Source of the DNA: Owenia fusiformis
Lineage: Eukaryota; Annelida; Polychaeta; Sabellida; Oweniidae
Length of the DNA stretch: 64,000 nt
Direction: 5' to 3'
Assembly: GCA_903813345.2 (NCBI GenBank)
Contig: CAIIXF020000005.1
Location: 29,887,375-29,951,374, forward strand
Shown here: piece after piece, positions 62,001-64,000 of the stretch
Position numbering within the stretch: position 1 is the stretch's first letter
Layout: the number at the start of each line of letters is the position of its first letter
Translations under genes and position numbers: made by a program
Notes under the pieces: model-generated
The model's database searches: none
Told to the model about the DNA's origin: nothing
The model's input: only the letters and a program-made list of their open reading frames with translations

Positions 62001-64000
62001 TGTAAAAGTAGATGATGGTTGAATATGATATAAGATAATATTTGAATGAAACAGTTTAATGTTAGTTGATAATTGAAGTGAAATGTCACATCTAGCAAAA
62101 CAAATATAAATTGTTACAAGGATCAACATTCAAGCACAATGTGTTAGTTTATGAAGCACCTGTTGGAGGGGATCTGCCAGAGCAATGGTCACATGGGTTC
62201 TCACTTAAGCCCTCAATGAACCCATATTTCACACATGTTCCAGGGGCGCAACATTTTTTGTATCCCTTGTTCTTATCACAGTGGTAGAAACATTTGTCAT
62301 CTTTCCTTATATACCAATCATCAGCTTTCTGGCTACAAACTGTTAGTAAAAACATGTTAGTTGTGCAAATGCATGTTATATAATGGTGCATTTATCATTA
62401 TTTTGATTAAGGAATTATGTCCAAGTGTAAACAGTTGTGGAAGTACAAAGTAAATGTAAATGAATCAACATTTTAAACTTTCTCTTAGGGATAACAGGGG
62501 ATTGTCAGCATTAAACCACTGTGAAATTAACTTCAGTTATCCATATCTGTTGATATTTGGACATGATCCCTAAATGCTTATGTTAATGATTGAAATATAT
62601 TAGTTAATGACTATGTTAACATGTCTTCTTCAAATGAAATCTGTATGAATATTAGTATTAATGAATGATGATGACCTGAATCATCAGCTAATGCTGATTG
62701 TACACAAATTCCACATGGATTGCCAAATCCTTCAGTAAAGCCTGCTTTCACACAACTTCCAGGAGCACATGTCTTCTCATATCCAATTCCATTGGCACAT
62801 TGTAGGAACTTAAATGAATCAATCTTGATGAAAAGTCCAGTATCTTTGCCATCGCATGATGGAGGCGGGGGAGGGGTCGGTTCTGGGGTGTCACAATGGC
62901 CACATGGATTATCCAGGCCTTGACGGAATCCTTTTACGACACAAGAGCCTTCAGCACAATATTTATGGTAGCCATTTCCATGGGAACAATGCAGGAATGT
63001 GAAGTGTCCTGTCTTGATAAACCAGCCCTCTGCCTTATCACTACAGTCTGGTGGGGGTAGGGGAGGTTCTGATAGAGATTAACATTATGATAATTAATAT
63101 TCATGTACACTGTACAGTGTGTGTACAAAATGATTGTGATTAGTTGAGTTAGTTCTTATTCCGTTTGAGGTAAAGTCATTATTAGTTCAAAGTAAATCAT
63201 TAGTAAATCAATAAGTAAAAGATTAGTGAAGCAAATATTATTTTACAAAATCCCTCCCAGATTATAATTATATATGTGTACTCAACATTCTTATGAATGA
63301 ATTCCATACTATTACTTTAACATTCTCACAATTATTATATAACAATATATTACACAACTCGCATCAACCATAGCATATTGTACCAAACACACCGACTCAC
63401 ATACAATACTACAACAACAAAGGTCATCATACACTTTACTTTTATCGAATGTAATTTTGGAAAGCAATTACAAAGATCTACTCACCAATAACAAGCTATG
63501 TATAATTGATTTTCTCAGATTAACAAGCACTTTAAAGCAGACAAGCTACATGTAGTTACATAATACCTGAAAGAATCCCTGAAAAAAGGTTGCTGAATTA
63601 TACATATTCAACATTAAGACATGTCATAAGCATTATAAGCCAATGTTTTCAAATAAATTGAATGTGAAGAATAACCTTCAAAGTTATTCATCCTGCCTAT
63701 TGCCTACAATACAATATAAAAGCATATTTATATATCAAATGAACATATTGAAAGTGATACATGCATGCCCCTGAATGTTACTACATCTACCAAGCTAACC
63801 TGTGTAATCTATATCACCAAATGCACGCTTCTTTCGCCCACTGAGGTGATTAGTGATATACTGTGGAATATCAGTGTTAGCGTTACAGTTGTCTCCTTGG
63901 CAACAAAAGAAGCAGAATGGACTAGGGCTTGTTGCAATGCAATTGTTGGTGTTGCCCTTAGCGTTGTTTGTGCATGCTTCAGCTTGCTTTGCTCTCTTTG
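34751..64000 (-). CDS. Gene B: Cys-module array/VWD/EGF single-pass membrane protein (40 exons, 5' end missing)
   Basis: Span of a spliced minus-strand gene entering from the right edge and ending at TAA 34753-34751. Forty exons were joined by AG/GT borders and phase; every junction is consistent, giving about 2,802 residues in the window. Order: end of a Ly6/uPAR-like domain with GRKKR, 22 Cys modules (three in an exon with a Pro/Thr minisatellite), paired-Cys exons, pre-VWD region, VWD (NDPHITTFDG to GLCGFYDGD), GRKKRQ furin-like site, EGF, IPT-like region, Cys-rich segment, TM, tail. The C-terminal half parallels gene A exon by exon, with a few intron gains or losses. Likely VWDE-like surface protein; function inferred only. 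Recent tandem duplication has expanded the module array. Confidence 0.8.
35276..35417 (-). CDS. Gene B exon: transmembrane helix
   Basis: After TTATTTTCAG; AEFCNRFDIPAKQEGLDATT then AVIAVVAALVAVAAIVGVAI and YCVRNN, phase 2. Confidence 0.9.
35796..35910 (-). CDS. Gene B exon: Cys-rich juxtamembrane segment
   Basis: After TGTATTATAG; EIGCSIEGKCYRANDQKEGD, ECKICNPEKSTTEFSD, phase 1. Confidence 0.85.
36231..36337 (-). CDS. Gene B exon: IPT-like region, part 2
   Basis: After GTGTTTTAG; VSNDGVQASENLMLWMVYDS, ACKVCDAEEVICTPQ, phase 0. VSND is conserved with gene A. Confidence 0.85.
36732..36843 (-). CDS. Gene B exon: IPT-like region, part 1
   Basis: After GCATGTTACAG; GEFTKVDGTYINFNEIQCKL and ends HYFI, phase 1. 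Confidence 0.85.
37172..37365 (-). CDS. Gene B exon: second half of EGF and IPT-like start
   Basis: After TTTATCCCAG; TCECNEEFTGEDCSQSKSA completes the EGF, then GLCDQRAGTDCSIAVVLGDD and SPQLTCHLERVE, phase 0. Confidence 0.85.
37419..37644. mobile_element. CAGTAAAACCTGT MITE, longer copy
   Basis: Left AGTAAAACGTGTCTAAGTG, right ACAAGTTTTACTG, with internal GTGTTCCACTT repeats. In a gene B intron. Confidence 0.65.
38271..38457 (-). CDS. Gene B exon: stalk and first half of EGF
   Basis: After TATTTCCAG; LNDGNTSWAENNVQDALSDC, acidic stretch, then CINNCNNNGACVN, phase 1. Confidence 0.85.
38685..38776 (-). CDS. Gene B exon: stalk segment, part 2
   Basis: After GTATTTTCCAG; QKNPAMKICIENLKDFNLDE and ends IESCVEDIK, phase 0. 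The ending matches gene A VTSCIEDIK. Confidence 0.8.
39020..39101 (-). CDS. Gene B exon: stalk segment, part 1
   Basis: After ATTCTTTAG; EPEWEDIEGWNQTTAEDFC and ends IENGG before GTGAGA, phase 1. Confidence 0.8.
39485..39609 (-). CDS. Gene B exon: furin-like cleavage segment
   Basis: After ATATTACAG; YEVTSQVVSTAIDLVQQAQ, then GRKKRQAAADDFAFDADFNP, phase 0. It aligns with the gene A RRRKRR exon (EVTSQVVSTA against DVTEALVTEA). Confidence 0.85.
39779..39890. repeat. 42-bp tandem repeat
   Basis: Three copies containing GAATTCAAGTCTC and TGATGCCTC in a gene B intron. Confidence 0.8.
40020..40156 (-). CDS. Gene B exon: post-VWD segment
   Basis: After TATTTTACAG; ATQDEYIIYGVERNQYAPAR, YCEVTDEADATCLRAF and ends TCHFDF before GTAAGT, phase 1. 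Counterpart of gene A exon 23. Confidence 0.8.
40357..40480 (-). CDS. Gene B exon: end of VWD with poly-Arg site
   Basis: After GATTTTAAG (AAG acceptor); GLCGFYDGDKLNDFTMRDG, then VRRRRRRIRSESFNLDW, phase 2 at AG|GTTAAT. Six consecutive Arg make a strong candidate proprotein-convertase site absent from the gene A counterpart. Confidence 0.85.
41167..41272 (-). CDS. Gene B exon: VWD domain
   Basis: After TTAATTACAG; VLLPHGTLVDIWLSKRGNLI, NVWVIPSSADWKNTE, phase 1. Confidence 0.85.
41325..41512 (-). mobile_element. Candidate tRNA-derived SINE
   Basis: On the minus strand, 41512-41437 reads like a decayed tRNA: TTTAGCTAAAATGGTAGAGC (A box), CTTGTGA anticodon loop, and GTTTCAATTCCC (B box). An unrelated tail follows to about 41325. 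The loop suggests a Thr (TGT) origin. Not a functional tRNA gene. Confidence 0.55.
41885..42512. mobile_element. Foldback element, about 630 bp
   Basis: 41885-42020 (AAAGGTCCATGTGAAGTATG onward) pairs with 42380-42512 (inverse, ending GCACATGGACCTTT). Arms are about 130 bp with roughly 85% agreement by eye. The core holds AAACAAGATCCTCTTTTTAG. In a gene B VWD intron. Confidence 0.8.
42625..42879 (-). CDS. Gene B exon: VWD domain core
   Basis: After CCAATCCAG; VQIFYTKCSDANNAKASCNC, YIDRCAKPNQTKRRRIF and ends QRNNGRRYG with donor GGT|GTAAGT, phase 0. The alternative donor two bases upstream would break the frame. Confidence 0.85.
43077..43217 (-). CDS. Gene B exon: start of VWD domain
   Basis: After CATATATAG; VKIIDRDRKSVCKSINDPHI then TTFDGRAYDNHREG and LPAE, phase 0. 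It fuses what are two exons in gene A. Confidence 0.85.
43648..43891 (-). CDS. Gene B exon: pre-VWD beta region, part 2
   Basis: After GTATATTGCAG; a basic start CRGRRNRDRRTSVQ, then DYETCHNVPIKAKMDGFFDG and ETKTVN, phase 0. Counterpart of gene A exon 17. The Arg-rich start could be another processing site (weak). Confidence 0.8.
44238..44395 (-). CDS. Gene B exon: pre-VWD beta region, part 1
   Basis: After CAATTTTAG; MIVDRKQMTVIEGESAVNLC, GDSICAGEANCKAVVDLDLE, phase 2 at AG|GTAAAT. Counterpart of gene A exon 16. Confidence 0.8.
44699..44837 (-). CDS. Gene B exon: paired-Cys module before the pre-VWD region
   Basis: After GTATTACAG; KIAASWGCILNAALGCDNEF and ends GITERCKEKPDFK, phase 0. Position equals gene A exons 14-15. 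Confidence 0.8.
45087..45329 (-). CDS. Gene B exon: paired-Cys module
   Basis: After TGAATTTCAG; GIRGHLSTLQQCTTTVIVGC, helical stretch with QTCSVKECTPDFVTNKCFAE, ends GFCTSIE before AC|GTATGT, phase 2. Confidence 0.8.
45570..45733 (-). CDS. Gene B exon: paired-Cys module
   Basis: After TTGTTTAG; AWKMTLSMVGNKCPDTKPRC, SETCFSDFKFQLQKF and ends RYVIC before CA|GTAAGT, phase 2. Confidence 0.75.
45838..45945 (-). mobile_element. Second tRNA-like repeat
   Basis: On the minus strand, GGTTGCGAGTTCGAG (B box) preceded by a possible A box. Probably a SINE fragment in a gene B intron. Short and diverged. Confidence 0.4.
46335..46413 (-). CDS. Gene B exon: paired-Cys module, second part
   Basis: After AAATTGCCAG; SLKATAECVETNTVACSDSK and ends VSISQ before GTAAAA, phase 0. 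Confidence 0.7.
46848..46953 (-). CDS. Gene B exon: paired-Cys module, first part
   Basis: After TAGCTCCAG; ICDVTNTLKCILEVQKVI and ends YQNIVC before GG|GTCAGT, phase 2. Same style as gene A exons 9-12. Confidence 0.75.
47334..47510 (-). CDS. Gene B exon: last Cys module before the paired-Cys region
   Basis: After CTCCTTTCAG; CTSKWNDWFIRIDDHCYYEC, THKCCDYDCIAG to NPCRPC, phase 1 to 1. The most diverged module but with all eight Cys. Confidence 0.8.
47733..47924 (-). CDS. Gene B exon: Cys module with an extra Cys
   Basis: After TCTGCTCCAG; CDDSRGLWYTKTDDWCYSVC, EEYCFCCPRGTCMTPGF to YPCGQC, then a Thr-rich tail, phase 1 to 1. It has the eight Cys of the family plus one more (YCFCC). Confidence 0.85.
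48225..48269 (-). CDS. Gene B exon: 45-nt Pro-rich linker
   Basis: Between ATTTGTAG and CCAA|GTGAGT; encodes PATQPPVVTEAPPP, phase 1 to 1. It links module exons. Short, but both borders and phase fit. Confidence 0.7.
48627..49946 (-). CDS. Gene B exon: three 8-Cys modules and a Pro/Thr repeat
   Basis: 1,320 nt after TTGACAG, ending ACGACAG|GTTTGA, phase 1 to 1. Module 1 CQGVRIDWYIAIIGTNCFHH to NPCGFC; a rod of about 28 PPTVAPTI octapeptides; module 2 CSGKARNWYIVKGGGCFYHC to NPCGEC; spacer NPPTYPPT twice; module 3 CNGKADDWYIVMNERCFYHC to NPCGECDTVSTT. The Pro/Thr rod is probably extended and O-glycosylated (inference). Confidence 0.9.
49077..49750 (-). repeat. 24-bp coding minisatellite (PPTVAPTI)
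   Basis: About 28 copies of a 24-bp unit, on the + strand GGTGGAATGGTTGGGGCAAC with small variants. Variant copies (PPTD) recur at regular distances, indicating higher-order duplication. The + strand and other frames are open only because of the repeat. Confidence 0.95.
51038..51285. repeat. Fragment of the 41885 foldback family
   Basis: TTGAGAAAAACAAGATCCTC and the following 230 bp match 42282-42510 with substitutions. It sits inside the 4.36-kb element. Confidence 0.75.
51627..52085. repeat. GC-rich tandem duplication inside the 4.36-kb element
   Basis: AAGCTACGTTC.CACCAACG begins two copies (51630 and 51794) of about 165 bp rich in AAAGCGGC and GCGCTTTAAAGCGG. Probably a nested insertion that duplicated. 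Confidence 0.7.
52525..52730. repeat. Second fragment of the 41885 foldback family
   Basis: Starts AGCCTAACATTTTTAAAAAG and ends CTACACATGGGCCTTT; matches the right arm of the 41885 element. Also inside the 4.36-kb element. Confidence 0.75.
54985..55164 (-). CDS. Gene B exon: 8-Cys module (431-bp array, copy 5)
   Basis: 180 nt after TTCTAATAG; CTGKADNVYIKKDEKCFYHC to NPCDHCSGVTDPPTG. The downstream end is different from copies 1-4, marking the edge of the array; phase 1 to 1. Confidence 0.85.
55425..55595 (-). CDS. Gene B exon: 8-Cys module (431-bp array, copy 4)
   Basis: 171 nt after TTCTAATAG, same module as copies 2 and 3; phase 1 to 1. Confidence 0.85.
55856..56026 (-). CDS. Gene B exon: 8-Cys module (431-bp array, copy 3)
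   Basis: 171 nt after TTCTAATAG, protein sequence identical to copy 2 as far as I can read; phase 1 to 1. Confidence 0.85.
56287..56457 (-). CDS. Gene B exon: 8-Cys module (431-bp array, copy 2)
   Basis: 171 nt after TTCTAATAG; same module with VKSGFNEGF; phase 1 to 1. Flanking introns are nearly identical to those of the neighbouring copies. Confidence 0.85.
56715..56885 (-). CDS. Gene B exon: 8-Cys module (431-bp array, copy 1)
   Basis: 171 nt after TACTATTAGAAAAT... acceptor CTAATAG-like (AATAGTATG border), encoding CTGKADNLYIKKDEKCFYHC, DKDVSFEKCCAPGTC and NPCDHCAQPPSG; phase 1 to 1. Confidence 0.85.
57037..57210 (-). CDS. Gene B exon: 8-Cys module
   Basis: After CATTTTACAG; encodes VCSGKADDYYIKKDDKCFYH to ENPCDHCAQQPSG, phase 1 to 1. 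It is intermediate in sequence between the 431-bp array and the unit I-III single modules. Confidence 0.85.
57355..57744 (-). CDS. Gene B exon: two 6-Cys modules (fourth double exon)
   Basis: After TTTATCTAG; 390 nt, phase 1 to 1. First module CSDKAEGWFIKTGH to CGHC, second CDGKDTGLFIKIDSFKYLQC to NPCGFCVRSASDQS. It is more diverged from the other three double exons at its 3' end. Confidence 0.85.
57965..59265. repeat. 603-bp tandem duplication in a gene B intron
   Basis: GACCTCAGTAGGTGTTTTGT occurs at 58161 and 58764, and the flanking sequence (AATTCAAAATGGCC, CCTAATCAGATCTTGG) repeats at the same spacing. A CCCGCACG-rich stretch follows at 59283-59335. Non-coding. Confidence 0.85.
59434..59613 (-). 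CDS. Gene B exon: 8-Cys module (unit I, single)
   Basis: After ACTAACAG; 180 nt, phase 1 to 1; encodes the same residues as the exon at 61037-61216 apart from synonymous changes. Confidence 0.85.
60023..60415 (-). CDS. Gene B exon: two 6-Cys modules (unit I, double)
   Basis: After TTTATCTAG; 393 nt, phase 1 to 1, same two modules; a V replaces A in CVKVGFTEGF. Confidence 0.85.
60585..60990. mobile_element. 406-bp MITE with TTA duplication and an empty site in the window
   Basis: GGGGAGGCATCAAAAGTTC at the left and its inverse at the right, flanked by TTA (60582-60584 and 60991-60993). The paralogous unit at 62107-62120 reads AAATTGTTACAAGG, exactly the uninserted sequence. A 3-bp TTA duplication fits PIF/Harbinger-type MITEs. 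Confidence 0.9.
61037..61216 (-). CDS. Gene B exon: 8-Cys module (unit II, single)
   Basis: After ACTAACAG; nearly identical to the exon at 62160-62339, with GRTPPTG at the end; phase 1 to 1. Confidence 0.85.
61555..61947 (-). CDS. Gene B exon: two 6-Cys modules (unit II, double)
   Basis: After TTTATCTAG; nearly identical to the exon at 62676-63068, same length (393 nt) and phases. Encodes the paired modules joined by PEPTPPPPPS and ends CIQSALADDSG. Confidence 0.85.
62160..62339 (-). CDS. Gene B exon: 8-Cys module (unit III, single)
   Basis: After ACTAACAG; encodes VCSQKADDWYIRKDDKCFYH through KCCAPGTCVKYGF and NPCDHCSGRSPPTG, phase 1 to 1. Pattern C-x14-C-x3-C-x8-CC-x4-C-x13-C-x2-C. Confidence 0.85.
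62676..63068 (-). CDS. Gene B exon: two 6-Cys modules (unit III, double)
   Basis: After CTCTATCAG; encodes EPPLPPPDCSDKAEGWFIK, first module to NPCGHC, a Pro linker (PEPTPPPPPS), second module CDGKDTGLFIKID to NPCGICVQS. It ends GATTCAG|GTCATC, phase 1 on both sides. Both modules lack the second and fourth Cys of the 8-Cys module. Confidence 0.85.
63567..63578 (-). CDS. Gene B candidate 12-nt microexon
   Basis: A pyrimidine tract CCTTTTTTCAG is followed by 12 nt and then CAG|GTATTA. It encodes ILS plus split codons and is phase 1 at both ends. Possible only. Confidence 0.3.
63676..63696 (-). CDS. Gene B candidate 21-nt microexon
   Basis: Between GGCAATAG and GAAG|GTTATT; encodes RMNNFE plus split codons. 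It is phase 1 at both ends, so it can be included or skipped without a frame change. Small size and a weak acceptor tract make it uncertain. Confidence 0.3.
63800..64000 (-). CDS. Gene B first visible exon (partial): Ly6/uPAR-like end and furin-like site
   Basis: Open to the window edge. It encodes ACTNNAKGNTNNCIATS, PFCFFCCQGDNCNANTD, then LSGRKKRAFGDIDYT, ending ACACAG|GTTAGC in phase 1. The CC-x(3-4)-D-N-C-N ending is the hallmark of three-finger LU (Ly6/uPAR) domains. GRKKR-A is a good proprotein-convertase site and may remove this domain. Confidence 0.7.

Larger units (their letters stand above)
59434..63068 (-). repeat. Three tandem units with single plus double module exons
   Basis: Each unit holds a 180-nt single-module exon and a 393-nt double-module exon with matching introns. 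Single-exon donors at 59434, 61037 and 62160 are 1,603 and 1,123 bp apart. The longer spacing contains a 406-bp inverted-repeat element that the third unit lacks. Confidence 0.9.

Noticed and set aside
57396-62923. Four similar plus-strand frames starting MPNPSVKPAF
   Set aside because: They are the antisense of the double-module exons and recur only because those exons are duplicated.
63676-63703. A 28-nt version of the microexon starting after GTATTGTAG
   Set aside because: In the required phase it contains a TAA, so only the 21-nt version is kept as a candidate.

Overview
This is eukaryotic (animal) genomic DNA: AT-rich, intron-dense, full of short inverted-repeat elements, with no rRNA, tRNA-gene cluster or bacterial-style operon. 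The protein architecture (VWD, EGF, LamG, Ly6-like and mucin segments on single-pass membrane proteins) and the repeat landscape suggest a marine invertebrate. A mollusc or other spiralian is my guess, but an invertebrate deuterostome is not excluded.

Two very large multi-exon genes lie tail to tail. Gene A (+ strand, 1..32350, 5' end outside the window) has 31 exons by my reading, about 3,906 residues in the window. In order it has: the end of a possible chitin-binding type 2 domain; one giant Thr-rich mucin exon (about 2,000 residues); a run of small paired-Cys exons; an IEEPYI repeat; a LamG/ConA-like domain split by an insert with two furin-like sites; a VWDE-type block (beta-rich region, VWD, furin-like site); an EGF; an IPT-like and Cys-rich segment; a transmembrane helix; and a short cytoplasmic tail. 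Gene B (- strand, 64000..34751, 5' end outside the window) has 40 exons, about 2,800 residues, plus two candidate microexons. It has: the end of a Ly6/uPAR-like domain with a GRKKR site; 22 copies of a small Cys module; a Pro/Thr minisatellite; paired-Cys exons; and then the same VWD, furin site, EGF, IPT-like, TM and tail layout as A. In both chains the summed exon lengths keep one open frame to the stop codon, and every junction is phase-consistent.

The C-terminal halves of A and B are clear paralogues. The N-terminal halves differ completely: mucin plus LamG in A, a Cys-module array in B. The module array of B is evolving fast. Five exons recur in units of about 431 bp, and three units of about 1.12 kb each hold a one-module and a two-module exon; introns look as well conserved as exons. 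I infer membrane-tethered or shed mucus, matrix or barrier proteins with a conserved processed stalk and variable outer parts.

Region by region: 1-6.3 kb mucin; 7.8-17.6 kb paired-Cys exons; 18.9-19.9 kb LamG; 20.5-25.1 kb pre-VWD and VWD; 25.1-28.0 kb a 2.86-kb inverted-repeat element with a 6-bp target duplication; 28.1-32.35 kb stalk, EGF, TM and tail; 32.4-34.7 kb convergent 3' ends; 34.75-42.9 kb tail to VWD of gene B; 43.1-47.0 kb pre-VWD; 47.3-49.9 kb five Cys modules and the minisatellite; 50.3-54.65 kb a 4.36-kb non-autonomous element; 55.0-63.1 kb the tandem module array; 63.8-64.0 kb Ly6-like end. Introns not named in the feature list hold nothing I can recognise beyond AT-rich sequence.
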